Shown here piece after piece: positions 20,507 through 42,917 of a stretch of DNA of 64,000 nt. The notes below the pieces were generated by a model that saw only the letters and a list, made by a program, of their open reading frames with translations, was not told the DNA's origin and searched no databases. Both the position numbers and the translations under genes were made by a program. Each line of letters opens with the position of its first letter. Position 1 is the first letter of the stretch. The stretch is from Litomosoides sigmodontis (lineage: Eukaryota > Nematoda > Chromadorea > Rhabditida > Onchocercidae), in assembly GCA_963070105.1 (NCBI GenBank), contig OY718804.1, forward strand, positions 2,010,317-2,074,316, written 5' to 3'.

Positions 20507-20563
<57 letters not shown>
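20507..20563. repeat. Compound AT-GT repeat
   Basis: TA units pass directly into TG units, followed by TATGTGATAG. Confidence 0.9.
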
Positions 20564-20568
<5 letters not shown>

Positions 20569-21571
20569 ATAGTGGGATTTATGCGAGAAATAAAAAAAAT
20601 GGAAGGTAATTCAATTTCCTGTTTTAAATTATTGAAATGCTTATGTGCCAAATAACTTTACCGGATGTACAGATTCAAAAACCGGAATATTATTATGTGC
20701 ATGTATTTGTGAGGGAGGTTCTAATGCTATTGGTGGGGTGGTGATAAACATTTGTTAATTTTTGAAGTTTGAAATGAAATGAAAAGTAATAACCAGTGTT
20801 TTAAGTTTAATGTTCTATCAAAACGAGTGCATGCAAGGGAAACGAGGAAACGATGGGTACTACGAGGGACAGGGACAGAGAGAGAGGAAGGAGGAGAGGT
20901 GAAAAGATGTTGAATGAGTTGTGTAGCGATGGAAAAAAAAAAAGGAAATCTGATAAATGAATGATTAACATCATTTGATTTGTCACTTAGATTGTTTAGA
21001 ATGCTATAAATGAGAGCAGGAAATGAACTATTTGAAGAAATTTTTTAACTTTTAATTTTGAAATGACAATTTTTTTGTTTTCTTTAAATTTTTTTAATTA
21101 ATGATAAAAAAAATAGACGATCTTTTTTGTACGTATGCGTGTGTTTATATGTGTGCAAACAATAAACAAGAAAAAAAAATAAGCAGCTGTCATTGCTAAA
21201 TTTTCATCTCATAGATGATAGTAGTAGGGCTCATCAAATATTACATATCCTTTTTTCTCTGTATTTCACATGTTTACTTAAACATACACGTAAAAATCCA
21301 CATACGTAAAACTATTTTTCAGTTGACCGTCTTTAGAGCCTCTTTCTTATCATTCTGAATAATTGAATAATGAGTTAAGGCTTAGTTCTTGTCACTTTTC
21401 AAATGAACATCTTTTTTTTTTTTCGCCGCCATATCTCACATTTTCACTAAACATACACGTCAAAATTCACGTAAAATCATTCTTGATTAAATTTCATTTG
21501 AAGCTTAGTTCATGTCATTGTGAAAATGAATGAATAATTTGAAAAAAAAAAACTTTTTTTTTTTTTTGCAG

Positions 21572-21595
21572 ATTCCATATATTAAGAAATTCGAT
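21572..21595 (+). promoter_or_regulatory. Probable trans-splice acceptor and 5' UTR of the catenin gene
   Basis: A run of T followed by GCAG ends at 21571, and the first ATG in the catenin frame lies 24 bases downstream. The frame is also open upstream of the acceptor, but only through AT-rich sequence. A spliced-leader site is the simplest reading. Confidence 0.55.
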
Positions 21596-24500
21596 ATGGA
21601 TATTTCATGTCAGGGAATTTATTCAATTGATCAGCAACAACAACAACAACAACAACAACAACAGGTTCCAACACTTTATGAACCACAAATACCGACAACT
21701 TCATATGAGCACTCATCATTACCAAATATTCCACAACCTCATCATCCTGTATCTCCTTATTACGACTCATCGTTGTCACATTATCCCGCATCACGGTTAG
21801 CAGTAGTGATATTTTGTATTTTAATATCGAAAATAATAATAGAAATTAAAACTTTTTTGAAAACACTCTTTCTTTTTCAAAAGCATTGAGCAGTTTTTTT
21901 TTCTTACAAAAGAAAAAAAAGAATAAGGAAAGAGTCGAAGTGCTAATTTGAAACTTATTAAACACGAATGTTTTACTTTGTATAGGAAAGGAAAGCAAAT
22001 TTTTATTTTATGCAAATTTCTTAAATTTCTAAATTTTTATGAAAATTTGCTGCATCTAATTCACTATTTCAAGACATATGCTTAATTTATTTTGAAATTT
22101 CACTTTTTTTCTTTTCATTTGTTTGTTTGATTTATAGTATGCCATATCCATTGATGTCAACACCAAATAGTCCAATGAGGACACATATAAAATGTGAGCC
22201 ACAACAGCAACAATCTGCAACATCATCATTACCGCAATCGCAGTATCCGGAACGAATGATATCAGTAGGTGACAATCGAAAGATTGTAAATACTCAGGCT
22301 TGGATGAACGATCATCGTTTTATCAGTTATCCTCAGCAACAGCAACACCAACAACAGCATCATCATCATCATCATCATCATCAGCAGCAACAACAACAAC
22401 AACAACAGTATCGGACCGGATCAGCGGTACTAGAACTATTATCCCTCAATTTGTACAAATTATGTAGATTTTATTTATGCAAAAAAACATTTGATGAAAT
22501 TCTTTGCATTTGATAAAAAATCTTATTTTCAATTTCAATTAAGTAGTTGTTTAAATTGCGTCTTTTTTTTCCTTTTACATTTAAAATTTGATATTAATCA
22601 TTCTTTCAGCCATCATCAGTGATGTCAATGTCGCGTATGAGTCATATAAGTAGTAGTGCAACAGATGATATCAGTATGTTAAGTGTTAACACACAAATTA
22701 CCGAACTTCGACAGTTGGCTGATTTGGTGAGCAATTTTGCAAACATTTTTTGTTCGAATGATGTAAAATTGATGAATTAAAATGCAAAATTATTAGCGTA
22801 GGTGAAATTTATTGCATGAAAAATTTGCAGTTTATAAATGACTGTAATTTAATTTTTTGTTTTCAATCCATTTCAATTCATTTAGAGTTTTTAAACTTAA
22901 TCCATCCAATTATTACGTCATTTATGACAAGCAAAACTAAAACTTTCAGCAACTGTTTTGTTTGTTTAATTTTGAACATTCAGTTTTTTTTTTTTGCTTT
23001 AGAGAGCTCAAATGCATACATCAGCACCATCATCCTCATCTTCATGTGTTGAAAATATGGGACCAGATCATATTAAATTTATTGAAACTGTCAACAAATA
23101 TATTGAAAAAATAACTGTTCATGTGAACAACAGTGATAAGGTATGATATTTGGTAAATTTTTTTTAATCATTTCAATTTTGTCGTGTTTTTTTTTGGACT
23201 TTAGAATATTTGTCTAAATTATTTACATAATACTGTAATTGTTATTAGCATAACATTTTGCTTTCAAGTCTTGAAAAATTTCGTTCCTTCCATGTCATTG
23301 TGATCAGTGCTGGTTATTTGGGCTTCGAATGATTGAAATTTTTAGCTTGAAGATTTTGGTTTTCATTTGCTAACGAAGCTCAAATATGTGTATGTACGAA
23401 TGCATTCACTTCCAGTTTTTATTTCTAATTTCAATTTTTAGCTATATGTGAAATATAAATTCTAGCAATATGCTTTAGTAATTGAAAATTATTTTACAGA
23501 AAGTAGCACAAGAAATGGTACGAGCAGTGTTTATGATGGCGACAAGGAATGATTTTGAACGGGCTGATGGTGATAAGTTGGAAAAAATGATGAAAACGTT
23601 GATACAGCGATGGTTAAGACAAAATGATACCGAAGATGATGTTAGCTTCTTTCTTCTTGCAATTTTTATTTATTTTGTTATATAATTTTGTTTTTAAAAT
23701 TTTTTCGACCTTTTAACTTCTTGATTATTTGACTAAAACGCATGTAATTTTGCACTGTTATTCTCTATTGGCTACTGATATTCTGTCACTCTGTTTTAAT
23801 GGCAAAAATCAACTCGATCAATAAATTTTTTGGTAAAACATGTATTAGAATTGATTTACTTAAATTTCCATTTTCTGCGAAATTTACACTTATGAATTGT
23901 TTCATTTTCCCTTCATTTTTTTATCAGTCAACATCGATGAAGCGAGATTTAATTATTAATTTCAGATTGTAGAAACAGTTTTGCGGATTATGACACGATT
24001 GTCTGCTGATGGTAAAACGAAACAAATTATGTCAAAGGTGAATTTGATTTTTGCTTTAAATATGAATATTTTATTGTAAAGAAGTTTAGGTTTTTAGCTG
24101 CTTTTTTTCCGCGCTCATTTTTGAAATAATAAACTAAAATAGTTGCATATAGTGTAATGCAGATGTAGAATTTTGAATACCTTAAAAATTCTTAAAATTT
24201 ATGTGTTCTAAAAAAATTGCTTTTAAGTGGATGATACATTATCCGGATGAATTGCTTGAAACATTTGTACGATGGATGGAGTTAGTTTTTTTTTCATTTT
24301 TTTCTCTCTTTAATTATTTCAAATTTAATGTTAAAAAAAATGGTTGCTTGTTTTTTCTCTTTCTTTCGCAGCTGTTAAAATGATTAATTCGATTTTTGTG
24401 CAATTTAATTGGTTAGATTACTTACTATCATTGAATTTTTATTTTTCTAGTAAATTATTTGCTAAAAATTTTTCTGCTACTTTATATTTTCAAATTATCC

Positions 24501-27500
24501 TATTAGGATTGATAACAATTAATGAGAAACAGTTTGTTTATTTAAACTTTGGTAAGAAAAAATTTGAATTATCACTATTTATTGAACGGTTAACCAATTG
24601 TTTACTGAATAAGAGCATTTGACGGGAAAAAGAGAATTTTTAGTCCAATACAAAAGTCATGTAAATATGCTTTAAATATCGTTCATTCATTGGTGGGAAT
24701 GGTGGAACGACATCGATATGGGAAAGATATTAAAGAACAGGTAAATTTAATTTAATTATTTCTTACCTATTTGCATTAACTCTATCATACGTAAATATTT
24801 TCCTACTGCTTATCTCTAATTAGCTTTGATAGTGATGCAATTTAAAAGTATAATTCATTTTTTCTTTCGATCATTTTTATTACATTTAAGATTCTCTCTC
24901 GTACCACACGTGTGATGAAAGAAATGGATGAAAAAGGTGATCAATACTTTATTAATACTTATAAATCAAAACAGTATGTTTTTGATCTTGTTCGACGTGT
25001 TTTCAACGGTAGCGATACATGGAGGGTTAGTACTTATTAACAGTTTTTATCTATATAATTAAAAACAATTTAATTGTAATAAGTATAAGTGTAATTTGCA
25101 TTAAAGAGTAATTGATAAAAGATTAAAAGTGAGTATTATCACTAACTTTTTATCGATGCTAATAATTGAAATCATTTACAGGAATTATTTGACATTCTTA
25201 TAATACAGACGGGAAATTAATATTTTTCAACACCATACATCCTTATTCTTTTGATATAATTTACCAGAGGAGAAAAATCAAAAGATTTAAATTACCGGAA
25301 AAAAACGGATAAAATTACAGCAGTCATTTGAATCAAAAGGTGGCATTCAACTTTTACTGCGATTGCTGAAGAAAGAAGGGAATGAGTCAGTGGTTTACAG
25401 GATAGCTCGGGCTATTTTTGCTATGGTTTGCTCAACTGATCTTTCATACGCCGAGAAATTTGTTCAACTTGATGGAGTTAAGGTAGGCATTTTGTTAAGA
25501 TAGATAGGGAAAAAGATGAGAAAGATAGATATATGTATCTATCTACGTCACTTCCTGAATTATTTTAGGATAATGAGTAAGTTAAATAATAAATGATGAA
25601 TAATTGTTTATTAATTAAAAAAATAGCTATAATTAACAGCTTTTGTTTTTTTGTAAAAAAAAGATGTACAAATTCTTTGATTCATTTTATGCATACTTAA
25701 GATGAAAATAATTTAAGCAAAACAGAAGATTTCCTTGCTATAAATTTTAGTCATGGTAATGATAATTTGAATATTTCAGACTATATCATATCTTTTGGCA
25801 AATCCAAATTGCTCTGAACGTGTTGCTCTTGATGTGATGCTTTGTTTACGTGTAGTTAGCGATGTAGATGGTGTGAGAAATGCTGATTTACGTGAAACGA
25901 TTAGTCGAACGCTTAGCATGATGGGTGTTTTTCGTAATAATCCCTATTTCTTACATGTAGGATTCGATTTTCTAGGAAATATATCTGCAACATGTGATGG
26001 TAGCTCCAATGCTAATAAGGTACTTTTGCTTTCTGAACACCTTGACCCCAAAAAAAAAACGTGATACTTATTCACCGATAAGTAAATTGTATGAAAATCT
26101 CATTCCATTACGAAAAATTTTTCATGCTATTATAAGGTTTACTTCTACTTGACCTTCAGGATTTCATAGCTGACTGTGGTATTATCGAGGGGACGATTAA
26201 TTTGCTACAAGCATACCATAAAAGACGTGATGAAGCTGTGGTAAAAAATTTAATTTCCTCAATGCTATGGTCCTTACATGTTTTTACGGGTGGTTGTTCT
26301 TCACCGGAACGTAATATCAGTGTGAGGAAGCGAGTGAGTATAAATTTTAATTAGTTTAGTTGAGTGAGAGCTATATGTTCAAATATTTTTTAAATATTTT
26401 GCTAAAATTTTAGCAGAAGCAAAAGAAAAAACCCACGATAGACACATAGATATTTCAATGTTCATACAGTTCAACTAGTAAAATAAATTACTTAAACGAA
26501 AGTTAGATGTACTGTCATAGTTTTGATCTTTTAGTTGGTAACATTTGAAGGAGCTCCAAGTTTACTTTTATACGAACTTGCTCATCCCATTGATCTCAGT
26601 TCACGTCTACACGTAATGAGCGTAAGTTCTCTATTCTTGCTAATATCATCAATGCCACATAAGTATCTTTTATCAGTATTTTGGCATTGAACTACTCCAT
26701 TAATTTGCAAATATTCCAACATTCTTGATATGATAGTGAAATTATCAGTTTCATCACTATCATTAAATGCACTAATGTGGTGGATAAGGATTATCAGCTC
26801 CGAAACAAAAAAAACGGAAAATTTTTAGTTATTTGCACGATTGGTTGATGCAGATCAATTGAATCATCCGCCGATATTGTTTAATATCAATGTTGATAAT
26901 AATTCTTTAACTGAAGTCTTATTTGAAATTATCGCTACAACAGCAAATACTATAGAAGTATGATTTTGGTTTTGTTCATACAATAAAAATAATGAGTACT
27001 AATAAAATCTATTATCAGTAAATTATATGATGAAAGAATAACTACTACGATATCTTCTTACATAGTTATTTATTGCTTTGATAATATTCCTCATTTTTCA
27101 TTTATCTTAATTCATCGCTATTTTCATATTATTCGAATTTATAGGAGGAAGAAAAAAAAACGAAAGTTAGCTAAATAATTTTTAAATTGTCTCTCACTTG
27201 CAGAACGATGAGAAAGGAAATCATCAAAAGAAATTAATAATTCAAAAAGCTTACAGTTTATTGATCTCTCTATCAAATTGTAACACTAATTTTGGCAATG
27301 CTATCCGATATTCATGGTACGTTCAATTTGATTTCTTCGTTAAGTAGCTATAAACAACTGCTTGCAGAAGCGTTAATTATTTGATGATAGGACGATTACT
27401 GATTGTAATTAACGAAACTTTTTTTTTACTTTTATTAATCGACATTTCATATATTTGCTCATTAAATTCATTTAATATTTATTAAATTCATAAATTTAAA

Positions 27501-28099
27501 TGTTTGCTCGATTTATTATTTTCTATTGCAAAAGTAGCAAAAAATTGTTGCTCTCTAATAGCACCATTTTGAATTCATAAAATTTTTGCGTTTTTTTTTT
27601 TGTTCCAAATCTTATAATTAAAATTTTTTTTGTTTTGCTTATTTTTTTTGTAAACATGATATATCACATACATCATTTTGAATTTTAGCAGTTCATACCA
27701 AATTTGGGATTTATTACTGAGTTGTGCGGATGTTGATGTTGTAAAGAGTACCATTGATTTCCTGATGTTTGTTATCAAGGATGAAGCGGTTCGTGAACAG
27801 CTCTCCAAAGATTGCACATTGGTGGAAGCTGTACGAAGTTTAACAATTCAAATGAATGAAAATGGTGTGTGTGTGTGTGCGTCTGTGTTTTTTTTCCTTT
27901 TATTTTGTAAATGAATTTCATTTTTGATAGTTAATTCTAAAATTAAAAATATAAAATGTTAGATTTTATTTTAATGGTTTTAAATTAAAATTTATTCTTC
28001 TGGCATTTCAATTTTTTTTCAGGTTCAGCAGCTCAATTTTTATTGTTCCATCTAACAACTGAATCCGATACTATGGTTTCATTTACACCAATCCTGTGA
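21596..28099 (+). CDS. wrm-1: Divergent beta-catenin, WRM-1-like armadillo protein
   Basis: In C. elegans, WRM-1 works with LIT-1/NLK to drive POP-1/TCF export in the Wnt/beta-catenin asymmetry pathway. Exons: 21596-21795, 22138-22426, 22610-22726, 23003-23140, 23500-23640, 23966-24037, 24228-24280, 24614-24740, 24891-25025, 25321-25482, 25780-26019, 26160-26333, 26535-26621, 26829-26957, 27204-27316, 27689-27864, 28023-28099. The spliced frame closes at 809 aa. The N-terminus has a poly-Gln run (about 13-23), Ser/Pro/Tyr-rich sequence and a Gln/His tract (about 120-155), then DDISMLSVNT near 190. Armadillo-type helices run from about 210 to 785. The short motifs SMLSVNT and AWM, and the CLRVVSDVDGVRNADLRETI stretch, resemble what I remember of WRM-1 more than BAR-1 or HMP-2; this was not checked by alignment. 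I see no canonical DSGxxS phosphodegron. The acceptor of exon 8 (AATAAG) is weak. The protein stops right after the repeats. Confidence 0.8.
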
Positions 28100-28476
28100 T
28101 TCTTCTCCTCTTCATTTTCTTTTCACTCTGTTTTTAGCATTTTCATATAATTTTAGCGGAAGTTTTTGCACTTTTAATTTTACATGAAATTTGATGAAAA
28201 TTTTTGTTAATTTTTGTTAAAACAGGTTGAAAATTAAAACGAAGTGGGAACAGATTACTAATTTAAGTTTTCATTAGCGTTAATGGATTAACAATGGCAG
28301 AATAAGCGTAGGAATGCTGCGATTCTCTTTTTTTGAAAAAAATTTTATTTTATACACTTGGAAAGTTGTTCATTGGAGGGATAGATTGTTGTTATCTTCT
28401 TATATGGTACTTTCAGCTATGGCCTAAATTTGATTGCACTTTGATATTTTGTACAATTATTAGTGTAATATTATTT

Positions 28477-28482
28477 AATAAA
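28477..28482 (+). terminator. Candidate polyadenylation signal for the catenin gene
   Basis: AATAAA lies about 380 bases after the catenin stop codon, in TTATTTAATAAAACTACAC. Position and context fit, but cleavage cannot be seen from sequence. Confidence 0.5.
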
Positions 28483-31400
28483 ACTACACACTTTTTTGTG
28501 GTTTATTAATTTTTGAAATTTTTAATAGTGATAACAACGATTTGATCGATCGTTCAATTTTCTTTCAGTATTTTACGTGCAAAATTCAAAGTGTGTCATT
28601 TCCATACGTTACGAAGGTATCACGTAGTTTCGCACTTTTGCCTAGTGTTTCTATTAATTAACAATTTAGTTAAGGTGATCTAAATTCACTTAATTCATGA
28701 ATAACACTTGTGTTACGTATATCTGTTTTGTTTCTTTGTTTTCTTCTTTTCAATCAACATTTGTATTAATTGTGATGAAAATTATTATTAATTTTATTTC
28801 TTTGTGTACTATAATTTATTTTCTTGCCATTTTTCCTCTCATTTTGAAATATTTTTAAACATTTAGCATATGAGACGAATCATTTAAAGCTTTTTGCTAA
28901 TGTGTACAATCTCAAGTATATTTGAAATAATGAACATTTGAAAAAAAATTTGTTGGAAATTAAATAAACTGCTAGTCTCTTTTCTCCTAACTCTTTCGAT
29001 GGTTTGCAGGAAAAGAGCTATAACGACATATATTAGTATGAAGGCGATTTCGTCTTTTCATCTTTTCACGTGTAAGACTTCATGTACGTCAAATTTAACC
29101 TATTAGTTTGGACTGTTTGAATTTGCCGCAAAAAATTTTGCTCATGATTGCTAACATAATATTTAACTCTAAATTGAAACGATGATATTTTTCCTATTCC
29201 ACTGGCTACTGTTAAAGGATTATTAATTCAAAAAATACCTCTCACTACCAATGAATCTCTTAATATCTAAAAGAAAATTAATGGAATGAAATTTGAATTT
29301 TGAAATTTTAGTTTTAGCTATAGTTTTATGCGCATCTTCTATGTATACACGTATGTTTCTAGTTACACTTCCAAAAACAATTTAAATTGTACAGTTACAT
29401 TAGTGACAACCTCTGAAATAGTATTATTTAATATCACAATGGCTTCATTAGTAAATTGAAGTGTTTTTGGCATTAAATATTAACGAAAAAGAAACTATTT
29501 TTTTTCACTTAGCCACAGCAATTTCTACTTGATTAATATACAGTAATCAAAACTAGTTCCTTAGTCTCTCACTGTAATATTTGGCGAGGAATCATGTGAT
29601 GAATAGCAATAACTTATTTAGCTTGAATTTATGCATCACTAAATATTTTGCAGTTTTAATTTCATTTTTAAATTTCAAATTCATGACAACATAGTGAAAG
29701 AAGATGTAATACGTTGAAAATGAGTAAAAATTTAATGCGATCAAATTTTGATTGTGCAATTTTTCCCAAGTTAATTAAAAATTTAATAAGTTAAAATATG
29801 TAAATTATGAGGGAACTTACACGAATTTAATGTTTTTTTTAGAGCTTTTTATTAATATAGATCGGTTTATGCAGCATCAAACATCATAATGTTTAATTCA
29901 GGTGTCAAATTAAGATCATTTGATGATCATCTCATTCGTGGAAAAACCGACAGTAATTAACTGCAGTAAAAAAAAAGAGGAGTAAATTCATTCCTATTAT
30001 TAAATTTAAAAAAACAAATTAAAAAACTTGAAATTCGAAATGAAAAAATAGCAATAATAATAATAAATAAAATAAAAAAGAATTGAAAAAAAGTTTTTTT
30101 CTTTTTAAATTCTAATTTTGCAAGTTATAAATAGCCATAAGAATATGTGATTCATTTATTTGTTCCAATACTTAGCACTAAATGATTGAATTTAATTTGA
30201 AATTAACAATGAAGCAATAATTCTCTTAATTGATATTACCCTCTCCCTCCCCGCCCTCCTAATTAATGTGATTTAATAATAAGTAAATTAGCATCGGGCA
30301 GACAATGGTAATGGTATCCTGAAATGGTGTTGATGCGATGTGCCATTTGGTAGTGTATTTACACTTTTCATTTCAATTTTTAATAACGAAAGCAAACAAA
30401 AGCCGAATGAATTGAGTCGTCAAGAATTGCATTCAGTTTAGCTATCTCACTGTTTGCAATTTAAATTTCAACAACAATGATAGAGTGATGTGTGCTGTAT
30501 GCTTGTTGTGCGTGTGTGTTTCATTTTAATAAGTATTAAAATTTTAGCAGAATGATGGAAACTTTAAAATGTTTGTGTAACTATAATTTTTTAATATTTA
30601 CTTTATTTGAAAATGGTGCGTCCAAAATTTCCTGCAATTCCACCAATTCACAATTCTTTCAATTTTGGATGTTCAAAAATTGCTTTAATTTCTCGAAATT
30701 TCCAATTTCTTTTTCAACTCTTTTAATGTTTGTTATAATTTCAAAAAATTTTTGCACTGCAATGTCAAAATTTCAAAAATTTTTCTATTTTTAAAATTTG
30801 AAATTTCTAAAATTTAAAAGGCTCGAAATAAAATTTTTTTTGAAGTTAGCAAATCAATTAAGCAGTAATGTAGGCAGCAGAAGTGCAAATTAATGTAATG
30901 CGTTTATTTTTGTTTATTTCGGTGCAACGAGCACAAAAAGAAAGCAAACACTTATCAGCCATCTGACCGCCGTGTTATCACTATCATTAGCTACTGTTTC
31001 AGTATCATTTAATTAAGTCTGTAAGAGCGCTACTTAGCGTAAACGCTTGAATTCACTTCAAAGCAAACAGCAATTATTGAAAATTTTACATTCGTTGCAA
31101 TTATGCAGTTTGGTGTGAAGTTACTTCAGTGTGACATTTCTTGAATTCAGTCTAAATCAACAATCACTAAAGTTTTATTTTTCCTAGATGTGACGATTGA
31201 GTTTAATCCAAAGCAAAAACAATGGCTGAAAGTTTATTTTTAAATTTCAATGAGTGAAATTTTATTTTGCTAGAATTGTGTGAATTCTGAGAGTAAATAT
31301 TTCAACAATTAAGCAATTTACTACTACTACTACTACTACTTAATTTCGAAATGCTAAAGATAATTAGCTAATGATTGATTATAAGCTTAAAATTACCACT

Positions 31401-33089
31401 TCTCTCAACAACTTATTTTTTTCCTTCAAATATTTATTAACATCATTTTTTAATGATCATAAATCAGGACGTTACGTTAATAATTATTTAAAATTTATTT
31501 CTCCTTACAAATTAAAATTTTTCAGGGTAGCGCTATTTCCTTTTACTTGCTCCTGTTGAACGGATGAATAATTATTATTTTGAAAATTTCCTGTGAATTA
31601 TTCCGTTGTTCATTGCATCGGCGTATTTATGAGGGTATATAATTAATCGGAAATTAATACGCAAAATGTATTTGTTAGCAAATCTCAATCGAAGTATTTC
31701 CATTGTTTAGAAAATCGATTCAAATTAAGTACGTCACTCAGAGAGTGACAGTGAGAGAGAGGAAGGGAGAGAGAGAGAGAAGGAAAGATCAGTGGTATTT
31801 GCATAGCTGACGATCGTCCTTTTCGCATACGATAGTGATCAACGAAGATTTCTATGCATAGCAGAATTTTGGAAAAATTAAAAATGTTGGAATTCTGTAC
31901 GAAAATATGTTAAATTGATATTAACTTTAAATTTCCTTTTTTTCCAATTTTTTTTTACATTTAATATTTTTATTTCAAAAAGTTTTTGCATCACAAATTT
32001 ATAAAGTGTACACGAATTGGAGCGACGCTTGCGCCAATTTTTTCATTGAGTTGCTTCAGTGGTATTAAAAGATTATAGTGTTTTACAATTAAACTTTATC
32101 TTTCGGTAGTTTACTCAAATATCATTTTAATTCGTCAATTTTTTCTATTTTTTTTTCAAATATTATCATCTCTTCATTTTAATTGTTTAAGCTCTATCAA
32201 ATTAATTCCAGTACACTCTTGAATTACATAATTAAATTTCATCGTATTCTCCAAAATTAATTAATTTTGTCATACTTTCTCAGTATGATTTCATTCTAGT
32301 ACTCTCTTAAATTACACCTTAATTAATTCCATTGCACTCGTTCATTTGCAAATTAAACTCAATGCACTGTTTCATTACGCATGAACTCTACTGCATCTCA
32401 AACAGTACTTCGCATACCTTAAACATTTCCACTTCCAATTTTCAATAATTCCCGAAATTCAATTATCAAAAGACAGTTTAGTTTATAATTCGTCTTCCAA
32501 TAATGGCAACATTTTTTACGTAATTATCATTAGTTATTATTCGGGAAGTCGTATTTTGCTTGAAAGAAACGTGCCGAAATGTCCTTCATTTCATTCTTCG
32601 CTAATTTCATTTTATTTTACTAATTAAAAGCACATTTCTATGTCATCCTTTGTCTTCTCTGATAATCATTCCATTGCTGTAATATAAATGTGAAAAAAAG
32701 GCATAGTTTTTTATTAATTCATCAACGTTACTAATTTTTATACTAATTTATAATTTTATAGCAGTTGATATTAATTTCTTTAATTAATTAACTTTTTATA
32801 ACTAATTTTTACAGTGAATTGAAATGATTATGATAATTAAATTTACCAGCTTATCAGGAATCAATTCATTTGCATTGTATCAAAAGTAATCCTTCATATG
32901 CAGAAAAAAAAAAGGAAAAAAAAGGAATGAATGAATTGCTTGGTTCAAAATTTTTCATACGAAAATTTATTGATAGTGTCACACCGTATGTTATTATCCG
33001 ACCGGATCGCAGTCATCAGAATCGGATCGTCCTCAAGTATTATCATACCGGATCATAATGAAATCCTTTAATTAATCATTTAATTAACT

Positions 33090-33134
<45 letters not shown>

Positions 33135-34118
33135 TTTTTAGTTGTGAAAAAATGTTGATTATTTTAGCAGAAAAAAAATTTTTTCATAAAACACTGATTA
33201 AATTGTCAAGATCAGCTTAATCGATGATGATGATAATAATGATCTTAGATGCGTTGAATCGACGAGGATTATTCGAAATTGCATTGAACTGAATTTCCAT
33301 TATTCATTCATTTTTTGTGCTTTATCCACAGATAGCATACGTTGAATAAAAAATGAATTTTCTCTCTCTCTCTCTCTCCCTCTTTCTTTTTTTCTTCTGC
33401 TCATTCTTATCAGTAGCAAAATATAGGCCATCGTAGAGAGCTGATTTGAGTTGAAATAAATTTTGCTAAAATTTTGCTTAAGCAAAATTGCTAGAAAAAG
33501 GGAAGCAAAAAATGATGTAGCGAGCAATTGCTGGTTTATGTGATTATTATCAAAATTTTCGTTTTTTTTTAAGAAATTCATGAAAATTTTTGAAAAAACA
33601 AATTGTCGTATTTTAATTAGATAATGGCTAAGGTAGTAGTAGCGAGGATGATTTCACATTCTTACTAATATTTACTATTAATTCATTCATTAATTACTTA
33701 ATAGTAATTCTTGCGGATTAGCAAATTGATAAATGTTTTATGAAATGTTTGTTTTTTTTGAAACAACAAAAAAAGGGTGTTCATAATTGTGTAAATTTAA
33801 TTGAATGATTTTATTAAGTGATGCGTTTACACTGCTACTGTTAACTATTAATTAACTAATCAGTTATTTAATTAAAATGCCGATTTTATATCTTCACTAA
33901 TATCCATCTACTGAGTTCATTAACTAATTGTTGCTTAATAAACGATTTTGCAAATTTCGCTCAGTTTCTTTAAACTACCAAAGAAGAATTGAATTTCTTT
34001 TGTTGAAAAGAAAGTGATGAGCAAAAGATAAGTTGAATTTTTCTTTTTTTTGAAAAGGAAGTGATGAATTATTAAGAGTACACACATACATGTATTTCAT
34101 TTATGGTTTATAATTCAG
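28483..34118. other. Gene-poor region between catenin and mannosidase genes
   Basis: No supported gene on either strand. AT-rich sequence with small repeats: GT at 33092-33133, CT at 33360-33378, ACT near 31320-31340, and a GA-rich patch at 31740-31790. Short frames such as those at 30552-30794 and 32870-33058 lack splice context and protein-like composition. Enhancers for either neighbour could lie here but are not recognisable. Confidence 0.6.
33092..33133. repeat. GT dinucleotide repeat
   Basis: Pure TG run of about 20 units. Confidence 0.95.
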
Positions 34119-34200
34119 GTGCGACTGTATGATGAAATTAAATGGATGAATAAATTAGTGGTGCAATTTGAAATTTCAAATCAAATCAATTATCACGTAA
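34119..34200 (+). promoter_or_regulatory. Possible trans-splice acceptor and 5' leader with upstream ATGs
   Basis: TATAATTCAG ends at 34118. The 82 bases before the mannosidase ATG contain several ATGs, including a complete short frame reading ATGATGAAATTAAATGGATGA. If this leader is transcribed it could dampen translation of the enzyme. The acceptor itself is only moderately strong. Confidence 0.4.

Positions 34201-42917
<8,717 letters not shown>

Larger units (their letters stand above)
15266..21571. other. Gene-poor region between kinase and catenin genes
   Basis: No supported gene. The first part is probably kinase 3' UTR; the first clear AATAAA downstream is at 16557-16562, which would imply an unusually long UTR, so a variant signal nearer the stop may be used. 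The rest holds dinucleotide and pyrimidine-rich tracts (CT/TC-rich at 19370-19890), an AT palindrome cluster and a partly duplicated GCATGC-rich block. Open frames here are short and AT- or pyrimidine-biased. Confidence 0.6.

Noticed and set aside
24344..24622. 92-codon frame inside the catenin gene
   Set aside because: AT-rich hydrophobic noise in an intron; including it puts a stop in the catenin frame.
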